Positions 8,770-16,923 of a DNA stretch of 64,000 bases are shown in pieces. The stretch spans positions 12,875-76,874 of the forward strand of contig URPA01000003.1 of NCBI GenBank assembly GCA_900549545.1, read 5' to 3'. Both the position numbers and the translations under genes were made by a program. This DNA comes from an uncultured Eubacteriales bacterium (lineage in GTDB: Bacteria > Bacillota > Clostridia > Oscillospirales > Oscillospiraceae). The number at the start of each line of letters is the position of its first letter. Positions within the stretch are counted from its first letter, which is position 1. The notes under the pieces were generated by a model, which saw nothing but the letters and a program-made list of their open reading frames with translations, was not told where the DNA came from and did not search any database.

Positions 8770-9763
8770 AGTAGGTCTTGTATTCTCCGTTAATTATATT
8801 CTCCCACCAGCTCCGGTTATCGAGATACCACTGGATGGTTTTCTGTATGCCGTTTTCAAATTTTGTCTCCGGCAGCCAGCCAAGCTCGGCGTGAATAAAG
8901 CTCGGGTCAATGGCATAGCGCATATCGTGGCCCTTGCGGTCGGTAACATATGTGATAAGGCTCTCGGGCTTACTCAGCGCGCCGCAGATGAGCTTTACTA
9001 TGTCAATATTGCGCATCTCGTTGTGCCCGCCGATATTATAAACCTGCCCGACCGTTCCCTTTTGCAGTATAAGGTCGATAGCCGCGCAGTGATCCTCCAC
9101 ATACAGCCAATCACGGACATTCAGGCCCTCGCCGTACACGGGCAGCGCCTTATTTTCAAGAGCGTTTGCTATCATAAGCGGGATAAGCTTCTCGGGGAAC
9201 TGATACGGCCCATAGTTATTCGAGCAACGGGAAATTGTGATGGGCAGGCCATAGGTTCTGTTATAGGCGTTGCACAGCAAATCAGCCGAGGCCTTGGAGG
9301 CAGAGTATGGGCTGGAGGTGTGCAGCGGGGTTTTCTCTGTAAAAAACAGGTCGGGCCTGTTAAGCGGCAGGTCGCCATACACCTCGTCGGTTGATACCTG
9401 GTGATAACGCTCAACACCGAACTTCCGGCAGGCATCAAGAAGGACCTGTGTGCCGATAATGTTGGTCATCAAAAAGATGCCTGGATCCTCAATAGAGCGG
9501 TCAACATGGCTTTCCGCCGCAAAGTTCACCACAACATCCGGCTTTTCCGTCTCAAACACACTGTTGACCATGTCTCTGTCGGCAATGTCCCCGCGGATAA
9601 ACCTGAAATTTGGCTTATCCATCACCGGGGCAAGCGTCGCCAGATTGCCCGCATAGGTAAGCTTATCAAAGCAGATCAGCTCATAATCCGGGTGATTTTT
9701 CTCCATATAGAATATAAAATTGCTTCCGATAAACCCGGCGCCGCCGGTAATAAAAATCTTCAT
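8744..9763 (-). CDS. rmlB: dTDP-glucose 4,6-dehydratase
   Basis: Converts dTDP-D-glucose to dTDP-4-keto-6-deoxyglucose, the branch point for rhamnose and for amino-deoxy sugars. Motifs are GGAGFIGSNF (NAD binding), the catalytic STDEVYGD region and YSASKASAD with the Tyr-Lys pair. The start is ATG 9763, eight bases after a GGAG; the frame continues upstream only through TTG inside rmlC. rmlC stops one base before this start. The keto sugar could also feed the aminotransferase and acyltransferase at 1.8-3.5 kb. Confidence 0.96.
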   Translation of the reverse strand: MKIFITGGAGFIGSNFIFYMEKNHPDYELICFDKLTYAGNLATLAPVMDKPNFRFIRGDIADRDMVNSVFETEKPDVVVNFAAESHVDRSIEDPGIFLMTNIIGTQVLLDACRKFGVERYHQVSTDEVYGDLPLNRPDLFFTEKTPLHTSSPYSASKASADLLCNAYNRTYGLPITISRCSNNYGPYQFPEKLIPLMIANALENKALPVYGEGLNVRDWLYVEDHCAAIDLILQKGTVGQVYNIGGHNEMRNIDIVKLICGALSKPESLITYVTDRKGHDMRYAIDPSFIHAELGWLPETKFENGIQKTIQWYLDNRSWWENIINGEYKTYYERMYSNR

Positions 9764-9764
9764 T

Positions 9765-10319
9765 TCACCACTCCTCAAAGCCCGTTGCGGCGTCCTTCAG
9801 GAACGGCGACCTGCTGTCCTTTTCGGACAGAATAGGCTTCTCAATACCCCAATCCACACAGAGCTCAGGGTCGTTCCAGCGGATACCACCGTCTGCCTCG
9901 GGTGCGTAAGGATTGTCCGCCTTATAAAGAAATTCCACATTGTCGGTAAGCGTCACAAAGCCATGGCCGAAACCTCGTGGGATGAGAAGCTGGCGCTTGT
10001 TGTCCTCAGAGAGCTCCACACCTACCCATTGCTTGTACGTGGGGCTGCTGGGGCGCAGGTCTACAGCCACATCCAGCACAGCCCCGCGGCAGCAGCGCAC
10101 AAGCTTTGCCTGAGCCTTGTCCCCACGCTGGAAGTGGATGCCGCGCAGCGTTCCTCTCACGGTGGAGGAGGAGTGATTATCCTGCACAAAGTTATAGTGC
10201 AGTCCTGCCTCTTCAAATTCTCTCTGCGACCAGCTCTCCATGAAAAATCCGCGATGGTCGCCGAAAACTTTCGGCTCGACTATGTATACGCCTTTCAATT
10301 TTGTCTCTGTAAATGTCAT
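9765..10319 (-). CDS. rmlC: dTDP-4-dehydrorhamnose 3,5-epimerase
   Basis: Epimerises dTDP-4-keto-6-deoxyglucose at C3 and C5 to the L-rhamno form. It is a cupin of 184 residues with the family motif GTLRGIHFQRG (catalytic His), the conserved basic and aromatic residues LIPRGFGHGFVTL, and the closing EADGGIRWNDPEL. It lies 11 bases after rmlA and abuts rmlB. Confidence 0.96.
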   Translation of the reverse strand: MTFTETKLKGVYIVEPKVFGDHRGFFMESWSQREFEEAGLHYNFVQDNHSSSTVRGTLRGIHFQRGDKAQAKLVRCCRGAVLDVAVDLRPSSPTYKQWVGVELSEDNKRQLLIPRGFGHGFVTLTDNVEFLYKADNPYAPEADGGIRWNDPELCVDWGIEKPILSEKDSRSPFLKDAATGFEEW

Positions 10320-10330
10320 TGCTTTTTTCC

Positions 10331-11209
10331 TCAGTAGATATACTTTCCGCTGGCCACATTGCGCAGGTGCGTGCCATAAGGGGATTTACCGTAGATCTTC
10401 GCAGACTCCACCAGCCGCTCGCGGCTTATCCAGCCGTTGCGGTAGGCTATCTCCTCCGGGGCTGATATCTGGATTCCCTCCCGGCTTTCAATCACGCGCA
10501 CAAATTCCGCCGCTTCATTGAGCGCCTGCACAGTCCCTGTATCGAGCCAGGCGTAGCCGCGGCCAAGGGTTATCACCTGCAACGAGCCCTCCTCAAGATA
10601 GATGCGGTTGAGGTCTGTTATCTCCAGCTCACCGCGGGCGGAGGGTTTGAGGGCTTTTGCCCGCTCACACACCTTTTTATCATAGAAATACAGGCCGGTC
10701 ACCGCGTAATTTGACTTGGGCTCAGCCGGTTTCTCCTCAATGGATATGGCTCTCCCCTCATTATCAAACTCCACCACGCCAAACCGCTCCGGATCGTCCA
10801 CATAATAGCCGAACACTGTGGCGCCATCTTCCGTCGCAACCGCGTGTTTAAGGTGGGCCGTCAGCCCCGCGCCGTAAAAAATATTATCCCCCAGAATCAT
10901 GGCGCAGCGGTCGTTGCCTATAAACTCCTCGCCCAGAATAAAGGCCTGGGCAAGCCCGTCCGGGGAGGGCTGGACTTTATAAGACAGCTCGATTCCAAAC
11001 TGACTTCCGTCGCCCAACAGCCGCTCAAAGTTTGGCAGATCACGGGGCGTCGAGATAATCAAAATGTCCCTGATTCCCGCAAGCATCAAAGTGGACAGCG
11101 GGTAGTAAATCATGGGCTTGTCATAAACCGGCAGCAGCTGCTTGCTCGTCACCATTGTCAAAGGGTACAGCCGCGTCCCGCTGCCTCCCGCCAGAATAAT
11201 TCCTTTCAT
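10331..11209 (-). CDS. rmlA: Glucose-1-phosphate thymidylyltransferase
   Basis: Makes dTDP-glucose from glucose-1-phosphate and dTTP, the entry step of the rhamnose pathway and its usual feedback-controlled point. Motifs are MKGIILAGGSGTRLYPLT at the N-terminus and LGDNIFYG near residue 110. The start is ATG 11209, which has GGGGAG nine bases upstream and begins exactly at the conserved MKGIILAGG; the frame extends 17 codons further without homology. It is the first gene of the rml operon. The 292-residue length is standard. Confidence 0.96.
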   Translation of the reverse strand: MKGIILAGGSGTRLYPLTMVTSKQLLPVYDKPMIYYPLSTLMLAGIRDILIISTPRDLPNFERLLGDGSQFGIELSYKVQPSPDGLAQAFILGEEFIGNDRCAMILGDNIFYGAGLTAHLKHAVATEDGATVFGYYVDDPERFGVVEFDNEGRAISIEEKPAEPKSNYAVTGLYFYDKKVCERAKALKPSARGELEITDLNRIYLEEGSLQVITLGRGYAWLDTGTVQALNEAAEFVRVIESREGIQISAPEEIAYRNGWISRERLVESAKIYGKSPYGTHLRNVASGKYIY

Positions 11210-11385
11210 TACATCTCCCCCAAGCTTTTTTCCTGCTTCCGAAAGTTGCACCTTCTCCACAATACGCTCTATGTTTTCTCGTCCGGCTGCTCAACTGGCC
11301 GCCTTTAAGGAACATTGAGTGGAGCTTCCGATATTCCAGCGTTGCCGGGGTTGGATATTCGTATAAAACGTGCATCTTATCCAGT

Positions 11386-11414
11386 ATTACACAGGTATAA
11401 ATATGGTACTACAA
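11386..11414 (-). promoter_or_regulatory. Candidate promoter of the rml operon
   Basis: On the - strand, TTGTAG (11414-11409) and TGTAAT (11391-11386) are 17 bases apart. It would give a leader of about 170 bases before rmlA. The match is imperfect and other sites in this AT-rich region could serve. Confidence 0.35.
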
Positions 11415-11755
11415 AAACCTTTATAATGCAAGAAAAATGTATTTTTCGCGCGACCATTGGAGCTGGAAGCCCGTCTGATCCTGCCGCACCACGTTTTTCC
11501 GCTAAAGTAAACGATGATTACATCTGCAAAAAGTGAATTATGAGAGACTCGATGTTATGATGATGGAACTTTTTATTGAAATATTTGGATACTGCAAAAA
11601 AGTGGCAAATTCCCTTCTATTTTGGCATTTTAATATACACCCTTACCCTATATTGTCATTTAAAACCTCTCAATCGTAGACGCGTGCTCGGCAAACAATT
11701 TCGATTTTATTGAGAGATTTATGTTTCTTTTCCTTTCGCTAAAGCTTTTTTCTCT
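11415..11755. other. AT-rich intergenic stretch without recognised gene
   Basis: Part of the 635-base gap between rmlA and spoIIIAH. I see no convincing reading frame, RNA gene or repeat here; base composition is clearly lower in GC than the flanking spoIIIA genes. Confidence 0.5.
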
Positions 11756-11825
11756 CCCCGGCATAGCCGGGGGTTGACTTTGGTGCAACCAAGTCAAGCC
11801 GCCGGCAGGGTTTCCTGCCGGCGGC
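11756..11825 (-). terminator. Tandem hairpins after the spoIIIA operon
   Basis: Three inverted repeats follow each other: CCCCGGC/GCCGGGG (11756-11772, loop of three), a bulged TTGACTT/AAGTCAA arm pair (about 11774-11797), and a perfect 12-base stem GCCGCCGGCAGG (11798-11809) with its complement (11814-11825). The last lies 20 bases beyond the spoIIIAH stop. A long T-run is absent on the - strand, so termination there may be weak. Confidence 0.6.
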
Positions 11826-11844
11826 GTTTTGCGTACATTCTGTT

Positions 11845-12387
11845 TTATCCTTTTACCTCGATAATGCTCAGCTGGCCCGCCTGATAGTCGGTCTCGGAGC
11901 AGATTATGTCCGTTATCTGGGCCACCGCCTCGGTGCTCAGGCCCTCATCCGGCGCGGGTACCGCGACGGTTATGCTGTCCGTCCCGATATACACGACACA
12001 GTCGGCAAAATTTTTGGCGATGAGCAGGTTTTCAATCTGCGACTCCTGCATGGAGCTTCTGGCCATGGCGGAGATGGCGTTCATGGCGCTGTCGATAGTC
12101 TCCTGCGAGGCTGTCTCCGCCGCGGCGGCGGTCTGTAAAAGCTCCAGTGCCTCATCGCGCGACACCTGCCGCGTCAGCCGCGCCTCGGCAAAATAGCCGG
12201 AGGCGGACAGGGCCTCATCCCCCTGCTCAAACTTCGCGTTTGCCTCCTGCATGGCCTTATCCTCCGCAGAGACCATCTCCGAGTCAGGCGTTCCCCAGCG
12301 ATTGTTGTACGACCAGTTGAGCGCTACTGCCGCGCACACGAACAGCAGCACCGCCACCATAGTGATGTTTCTTTTCCGTTTTTTCAT
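11845..12387 (-). CDS. spoIIIAH: Stage III sporulation protein AH
   Basis: Mother-cell membrane protein whose extracellular YscJ/FliF-like domain binds SpoIIQ of the forespore to form the channel (feeding tube) needed for sigma-G activity. It shows one N-terminal membrane helix (residues 10-26), a variable linker, and a C-terminal ring-building domain (NLLIAKNFADCVVYIGTDSITVAVP). The start ATG 12387 has a strong GGAGAAGG ribosome binding site. It is the last gene of the operon, and its first 104 bases overlap the end of spoIIIAG in another frame. Confidence 0.93.
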   Translation of the reverse strand: MKKRKRNITMVAVLLFVCAAVALNWSYNNRWGTPDSEMVSAEDKAMQEANAKFEQGDEALSASGYFAEARLTRQVSRDEALELLQTAAAAETASQETIDSAMNAISAMARSSMQESQIENLLIAKNFADCVVYIGTDSITVAVPAPDEGLSTEAVAQITDIICSETDYQAGQLSIIEVKG

Positions 12388-12742
12388 GCTTTTCCTTCTC
12401 CTCCTTCAAGTCTGCATCAGCCATTTTCAGCACCGTTATCTTATCTGAGCCAAATCCGGTATATGCGCTTACTGCCTTTATTATGTCAAGGCGGACACCC
12501 GCGTTATCCGCCCCTTGACAGACCACCACCACGCCGCTGTCGGACACGATGACCCGCGCCCTGCCCACGCCCTCCGTTGCTGTGAGCACCGCGCTGAGAA
12601 GCCCGTCGGTGCTCTGCTCCCCGGCCTGCTTCCCGCTTGTGCCTGTGGGCAGGAGCATCAGCCCCAGCCCCAAAACGAGGATCAGCAGCGGATATTTGAA
12701 TTTATCAAGGTCCTTGAGCCTCTTCCTCAGTTCACTCATCAT
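12284..12742 (-). CDS. spoIIIAG: Stage III sporulation protein AG
   Basis: Ring-forming component of the SpoIIIA-SpoIIQ channel. It has an N-terminal amphipathic/basic segment, one membrane helix (YPLLILVLGLGLMLLP) and a periplasmic-type domain ending in KITVLKMA. Two adjacent ATG codons (12742, 12739) overlap the spoIIIAF stop; the longer is given. After the conserved domain the frame continues for about 35 residues, rich in Glu, Lys and His and then without homology, running 104 bases into spoIIIAH. Overlaps elsewhere in this operon are 1-11 bases. The protein is shorter (152 residues) than the Bacillus form. Confidence 0.9.
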   Translation of the reverse strand: MMSELRKRLKDLDKFKYPLLILVLGLGLMLLPTGTSGKQAGEQSTDGLLSAVLTATEGVGRARVIVSDSGVVVVCQGADNAGVRLDIIKAVSAYTGFGSDKITVLKMADADLKEEKEKHEKTEKKHHYGGGAAVRVRGSSAQLVVQQSLGNA

Positions 12743-13208
12743 TGCTCCAAATCTGCTTTTCCAGCGGAATGCCCAGCTCCGCCTGCACGGTATCCTCAAG
12801 AGCCGCTCTGTCCCCGCCGGGCCCGGCGGTGTAGCTCACGCTCTCAGGCAGCCACAGCCCCTCGCCGCTCCAGCGCAGCTCAAGGCTCACCTCGCTCATG
12901 GGTATATCCAGCTCCCTCGCTTTGTCCATAATATATGCCCTGTACTGCTCCTGTATGACAAGGCGGTTAAGCCTCTCGCCGGTGTCGGCATTTTCCGTCA
13001 AGAACTCCTCCCGGCGCTGCTCGGTTTTGGCAAGCTCAAGGGAGTATGCGGAAAAGTCCATACCGCGTATGGGCTCTATCACCGCGCAGATAAGTGCCGC
13101 CGCGCAGACTATGCCCATTATCCGCCGTACATTTCCCTTCGGACTTATGCTCAGTGCCGCGCCGCATAGGATCGACAGGGCGCAGAGCCGCCGTATGCTC
13201 TCAGCCAT
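12732..13208 (-). CDS. spoIIIAF: Stage III sporulation protein AF
   Basis: Membrane component of the SpoIIIA complex, 158 residues. Two N-terminal membrane helices (residues 6-22 and 27-47) are followed by a soluble domain containing the NRLVIQEQYRAYIMDKA segment, where SpoIIIAF proteins keep an N-term-TM-TM-domain plan. Its ATG shares one base with the spoIIIAE stop (TGATG), and its own stop overlaps the spoIIIAG start, both implying coupled translation. Confidence 0.92.
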   Translation of the reverse strand: MAESIRRLCALSILCGAALSISPKGNVRRIMGIVCAAALICAVIEPIRGMDFSAYSLELAKTEQRREEFLTENADTGERLNRLVIQEQYRAYIMDKARELDIPMSEVSLELRWSGEGLWLPESVSYTAGPGGDRAALEDTVQAELGIPLEKQIWSNDE

Positions 13209-14299
13209 CAGAAAGTCACCACCTTTATGCCGGACATTATTGAGATAAACAGCATTATCCCGCAGCAGCCAACAAGCCCCAGCAGCATACCCAGCGCCGT
13301 GCCCATGTCGTTAATGAGCGCGGAGAGCCTGCCTCCCTCAATCATGTCAGCCGCGGCGGCGGTCGCCTTGAAGAGCAGCATCTTCACCGACAGCGCCGCG
13401 AAGGGCGCGGCGCACAGCGCGCAGACCGCCACAAGGCTGAACACCCCGGCGGAGTTTTTGATGACCGACGCCGCCGACAGAACCACTGACGCCGCGTCCG
13501 ACACGATACCGCCAACGACGGGCAGCGAATTTGAGATGACGGTTTTCGCGGTCTTTACGGCCACAGCGTCCGCGCTGCCGGTGACAAGGCTTGTCAGGCT
13601 TATATACGCGCTGAAAGCTAGCGTCAGAACCGTCATGGCGGTGGTGGCGCACCATTTGCTCAGCCGCGCCACGGTTTTAAGAATCGGGTTTGGAAATATG
13701 CTGCCGCTGATGCTTATGGCAATATAGGCGTAGATAAGCGGAATAATAAGCCGCTGGGCGGCGGACATGATAACATCCATCGCAAGGCACACCGCCGCGT
13801 ATTTTGCTGAGGCGGAGGTCACGGCCCCGCAGGCGGCGGCAGCGGTGAATATGGCGGGCATGGCGGCCTTTGAATAGTCTGAGAGGCGGTTTATGGCTGA
13901 TGCCGCGTCCGCTATCACCCCGTCAAGCCGCCCCGCGAGCATGACGGCCGCCGCGCAGCAGCCCGCTATGCTGATGTAGTCCTTCAGGCTGCCCTCCGCG
14001 CAGAGAGCCGCCGCCACCGCGCATATGAGCGCAATTGAGACAAGCCCCGCCACATAGCTCAGCTCCTCCCGAAGCTGCTCCTTTGCCTTGGCGATAAAGC
14101 GCTGAAAAAGCCGCTGCAAGGCCCCGGTGGTGTCATAGCCGCCGTCAAGGCTCAGCTCGCCGCTCACCTCCCGCTCGCTCTCCGGCAGGGCATCCTCAAC
14201 AGCCTGTACCTCCGGCAGAGCGTCGGCATATACCAGCTCCGCCCCGGCGCTGACTGTCAATAGTGGAAGAATAAGCAGAGAAATGAGGAATTTTTTCAT
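13208..14299 (-). CDS. spoIIIAE: Stage III sporulation protein AE
   Basis: Polytopic membrane protein of the SpoIIIA channel complex, 363 residues with an N-terminal signal-type segment (MKKFLISLLILPLLTVSAGA) and about seven to eight later helices. The start is ATG 14299, after GGAGGAAT; the frame extends 54 codons upstream as Arg/Gly-rich readthrough of spoIIIAD sequence, which is rejected. Very Ala-rich, as usual for this family in higher-GC Clostridia. It overlaps spoIIIAD by 4 bases and spoIIIAF by 1. Confidence 0.94.
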   Translation of the reverse strand: MKKFLISLLILPLLTVSAGAELVYADALPEVQAVEDALPESEREVSGELSLDGGYDTTGALQRLFQRFIAKAKEQLREELSYVAGLVSIALICAVAAALCAEGSLKDYISIAGCCAAAVMLAGRLDGVIADAASAINRLSDYSKAAMPAIFTAAAACGAVTSASAKYAAVCLAMDVIMSAAQRLIIPLIYAYIAISISGSIFPNPILKTVARLSKWCATTAMTVLTLAFSAYISLTSLVTGSADAVAVKTAKTVISNSLPVVGGIVSDAASVVLSAASVIKNSAGVFSLVAVCALCAAPFAALSVKMLLFKATAAAADMIEGGRLSALINDMGTALGMLLGLVGCCGIMLFISIMSGIKVVTF

Positions 14300-14682
14300 A
14301 CTATTCCTCCTATCATTTTCAGCATGCTCATCACAAGCGGCATAGCTATGCTCAGGGCGCACACCGTCCCCGCAAGCTCTACCGCCCCCGCCGCCGCACC
14401 CTGGGACGCGTCCCGGCACAGCTCCGCGCTGAGCTTCGTGACTATGGCGACGGCGGCGCACTTGAGCACCGGTGCTGTAAAAGCTGACGCCGTGCCGGAT
14501 ATTGCGCGCACGGTGTCCGAAAGCTCCTTTATGCTCTTTGCAAAGCCCATGGCGGCAATGGCTATAAGCGCGGCGGTGCAGGCTCCCAGCAGCAGGGACA
14601 GCTCCGGGTTTGCCCGCTTTATGAGCAGGGCAGCCGCCGAGGCCGTTAAAGCGGCTGCCGCCGCCTTGAATAAAAGCTCCAT
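14296..14682 (-). CDS. spoIIIAD: Stage III sporulation protein AD
   Basis: Small hydrophobic protein (128 residues, about four helices) that with SpoIIIAC forms an integral part of the SpoIIIA complex. The composition is strongly Ala-rich, and the closing MPLVMSMLKMIGGIV is typical. It starts one base after the spoIIIAC stop and ends in a 4-base ATGA-type overlap with spoIIIAE. Confidence 0.92.
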   Translation of the reverse strand: MELLFKAAAAALTASAAALLIKRANPELSLLLGACTAALIAIAAMGFAKSIKELSDTVRAISGTASAFTAPVLKCAAVAIVTKLSAELCRDASQGAAAGAVELAGTVCALSIAMPLVMSMLKMIGGIV

Positions 14683-14683
14683 C

Positions 14684-14878
14684 TTACAGCCCGAAGAGAG
14701 TCTTTATCATGGTGAACAGCTCGCTTATTTTCTGCACCACGATCATCAGCACCACAACAAGCGCCGTTATTGTGGTCATAAGCGCCTGCTCGTCCCGCCC
14801 GGAGCGCTGGAGCAGGATATTCAGCACCGCAACCAGGATACCCACGGCGGCTATTTTGAAAATAAGGTCAATGTCCAT
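14684..14878 (-). CDS. spoIIIAC: Stage III sporulation protein AC
   Basis: A 64-residue protein with two membrane helices (IFKIAAVGILVAVLNILL and ALMTTITALVVVLMIVV) joined by a short charged loop, LQRSGRDEQ, a constant feature of SpoIIIAC. The start is ATG 14878 (MDIDLIFK), preceded by GGAGATAAC; the longer open frame upstream is readthrough of spoIIIAB. Gap to spoIIIAB is 11 bases. Confidence 0.93.
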   Translation of the reverse strand: MDIDLIFKIAAVGILVAVLNILLQRSGRDEQALMTTITALVVVLMIVVQKISELFTMIKTLFGL

Positions 14879-14889
14879 GTTATCTCCTG

Positions 14890-15405
14890 TCATATAAGTA
14901 AAATAATCAACAGAACGCCCGCGCAGGCGGACAGGCCCAGCGTAAGCCTGCGCCGGTCGGGATAGTCCCGCCGCGCGCGGCACAGGGCCCCGTCAAACAC
15001 GGCGGCGCAGGCGCGCAGGGCTTCAAGCTGGCGCTCCAGCTCATAGCGCCCGAGCACCGCGCCAAGGCGTTTGAGCTCCTCCCGCTCCTCAGGCATAAGC
15101 CCCGGCAGCTTCTCACGCGCGGCTTTGTCCCAGAGCGTGGAAAAATTCTCCTCACCAAGCCTGTCCATACCGTCACAAAGCGCGGCAAAGAACTCCGCCG
15201 CCGCACCCTGTGCGCGGCCGGATAAAAGCTCAAACAGCCTCGGCAGCGGCAGCGCCCGGAGTGAGAGCTCCCCCGCCGCCATGTTAAGCGCGGCTGAGAG
15301 CTGCTCGAGCAGCCTCATGCGCTCCCGGCGCTGCTTTAAGTAACTTAGCGCACCCAATACGAGCGCCGCGATAATAAGCGCCGCGCCGAAAACTTTCCGG
15401 CTCAT
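14890..15405 (-). CDS. spoIIIAB: Stage III sporulation protein AB
   Basis: Membrane-associated protein of the SpoIIIA complex related to type II secretion GspF. It has one N-terminal helix (VFGAALIIAALVLGALSYL), a helical cytoplasmic domain (residues 25-145) and a C-terminal helix (LGLSACAGVLLIILLI), the standard plan. Length is 171 residues. Its ATG overlaps the spoIIIAA stop by four bases. Confidence 0.93.
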   Translation of the reverse strand: MSRKVFGAALIIAALVLGALSYLKQRRERMRLLEQLSAALNMAAGELSLRALPLPRLFELLSGRAQGAAAEFFAALCDGMDRLGEENFSTLWDKAAREKLPGLMPEEREELKRLGAVLGRYELERQLEALRACAAVFDGALCRARRDYPDRRRLTLGLSACAGVLLIILLI

Positions 15406-16265
15406 ACCCGCTGCGCCTCGTATATCCGCGCCCCGCCTTTTTTGCGGATGGTGACGATGTTTTTGAAAATCTGCCTGTCCAGCAGCTCACGATACAGCGC
15501 GCGCCGGCTCAGGCTCTCAACGCTCTCGCCATGGGCGGTGGCGAGGATGCCCACGCCGCAGCCAATGACCTGCGTCACGGCCTCAATGTCCCGCCCCTGG
15601 GTTATCTCGTCCATGGCGATAATCTCCGGCCCCATGCCGCGCAGGAGCATTATCGCTGCCTCCGCCTTGCCCACGCCCACCAGCACATCGGTGCAGCGGC
15701 CCAAATCAAACTGAGCGGTGCCGCTCTCGGTAGCTGAAAGCTCATTGCGCTCATCCGCCACAGCGACGACAATCCCCCTGTCCGACAGGCGGCGGATAAA
15801 CTCCCGCAGAGCGGTGGTCTTGCCCCCGCCGGGAGGAGATATTATGAGTGTGTTTTCAAAGCCCGCCGGATACAGGCTCTGGATAATGCTGTCGCATATG
15901 CCCCGGTGCTCCCGGGGTATGCGGATATTGAGCGAGGAATAGTCCCTAAAGCCCGTCAGCTCCCCATCCCGGACAACACCCGTTCCGCAAACGCCGATGC
16001 GCAGGCCCTTATAGCTTATGTACCCGCCGCAGAGCTCCGCCGCGGCGGAGTGTATAGACGCGCCGGTGGCCTTTTCCAGTACGCGCAGAATGAGCGCTTC
16101 ATCCACGGGCTTCGCATCCAGGCGCACCCGCTCCCCCGCCGTTACAAGCTCCGGCGCTCTGCCCCGGCGCAGGCGCAGCTCCTCTGCCCGCTCAGGGCCA
16201 TATTTTTCCGCCGCCCGCCGCAGCTCAGGCGGCAAAAGCTCCATGGCTTTTTCAAATCCGTTCAT
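15402..16265 (-). CDS. spoIIIAA: Stage III sporulation protein AA (ATPase)
   Basis: Cytoplasmic secretion-type ATPase of the SpoIIIA complex and first gene of the operon. The P-loop is ISPPGGGKTTAL (near residue 145) and the Walker B-like strand IIAMDEI follows, as in GspE/PilB relatives. Possible starts are TTG 16289, ATG 16283 and ATG 16265. A sigma-E-like promoter with its -10 at 16288-16295 would begin transcription near 16280, which leaves ATG 16265 (MNGFEKAMELLP) as the usable start, giving 287 residues. Confidence 0.93.
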   Translation of the reverse strand: MNGFEKAMELLPPELRRAAEKYGPERAEELRLRRGRAPELVTAGERVRLDAKPVDEALILRVLEKATGASIHSAAAELCGGYISYKGLRIGVCGTGVVRDGELTGFRDYSSLNIRIPREHRGICDSIIQSLYPAGFENTLIISPPGGGKTTALREFIRRLSDRGIVVAVADERNELSATESGTAQFDLGRCTDVLVGVGKAEAAIMLLRGMGPEIIAMDEITQGRDIEAVTQVIGCGVGILATAHGESVESLSRRALYRELLDRQIFKNIVTIRKKGGARIYEAQRV

Positions 16266-16287
16266 AGTCACACTTCTTTCCATGGAC

Positions 16288-16315
16288 AATCTATGCCCGC
16301 AGCGGCTAAATATTC
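16288..16315 (-). promoter_or_regulatory. Sigma-E-like promoter of spoIIIA
   Basis: On the - strand, GAATATT (16315-16309) matches the -35 pattern KMATATT, and CATAGATT (16295-16288) resembles the -10 CATACAMT, with a 13-base spacer. Its place just before spoIIIAA fits the known mother-cell, sigma-E control of this operon. Confidence 0.5.
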
Positions 16316-16344
16316 TTGAAACTTTAGCCGCGCTGTGCTATCAT
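16316..16344 (+). promoter_or_regulatory. Sigma-A-type promoter for the 16.4 kb membrane protein
   Basis: TTGAAA (16316-16321), 17-base spacer, TATCAT (16339-16344). It lies back to back with the spoIIIA promoter and 37 bases upstream of the gene start. Confidence 0.5.
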
Positions 16345-16380
16345 ATGTTAAAAAGATTGCCGGTTTTGGAGGTATATTAT

Positions 16381-16851
16381 ATGGAAATGAAGTTTCTTTG
16401 GGGCGGCGCGCTGTTTCTGGTCGGCTGGCTCTGGTCATATCTGTTTATAAGGCAGCTTATGTTCAATTTCCTCACGGCCTACCCGCTCATTAAAAAAATG
16501 CGCGCGCTTCAGGATGAGCTTATTGCAACGGGCGCCAATCGCTATACGACGGTGTCGGTCGTGGTGAATATCATCTTCGCGGGGCTCACGCTGTTTCTGG
16601 CGATTCATTTTTGCAAGACCTATCAGCTTGTCTGCTTTATTGCCGGTGCGGTGCTGGCGTTTGTGATGCTCATCCCCCGCACGAAGCCCAATTTTGCCCC
16701 GTCCTTTGACATTTTCTGCAACGGCTATTACCGCTTTGTGCCCGATGATGAGCTGCGCACGGCGATGTACAACAAAAAGCTCGGCGAGATGAAGTCCCGC
16801 ATGAAGGCCATGGGCATCAGCGGCACATTTATCCCTGAGTTCAAGAGCTGA
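16381..16851 (+). CDS. Hypothetical membrane protein
   Basis: A 156-residue protein I do not recognise. It has an N-terminal helix (FLWGGALFLVGWLWSYLFI), a short loop, two closely spaced helices (VSVVVNIIFAGLTLFLAIHF and LVCFIAGAVLAFVMLIP) and a C-terminal soluble segment of about 50 residues with an acidic/basic RFVPDDELRTAMYNKKLGEMK stretch that may be cytoplasmic. The start ATG 16381 has a strong TTGGAGG site 10 bases upstream. It stands alone between the spoIIIA promoter and the SASP gene and is followed by a terminator. Confidence 0.7.
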   Translation: MEMKFLWGGALFLVGWLWSYLFIRQLMFNFLTAYPLIKKMRALQDELIATGANRYTTVSVVVNIIFAGLTLFLAIHFCKTYQLVCFIAGAVLAFVMLIPRTKPNFAPSFDIFCNGYYRFVPDDELRTAMYNKKLGEMKSRMKAMGISGTFIPEFKS

Positions 16852-16867
16852 ATTTTTCGGCACACGC

Positions 16868-16909
16868 AAAAATTGCAGGAAGCAAAGCTTCCTGCAATTT
16901 TCGTTTTTT
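16868..16909 (+). terminator. Intrinsic terminator
   Basis: Stem AAAATTGCAGGAAGC (from 16869) and its complement (16887-16901), loop AAA, then CGTTTTTTA. It follows the membrane protein by 17 bases and also faces the convergent SASP gene. Confidence 0.88.
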
Positions 16910-16923
16910 AGCTTGAGAATGGC

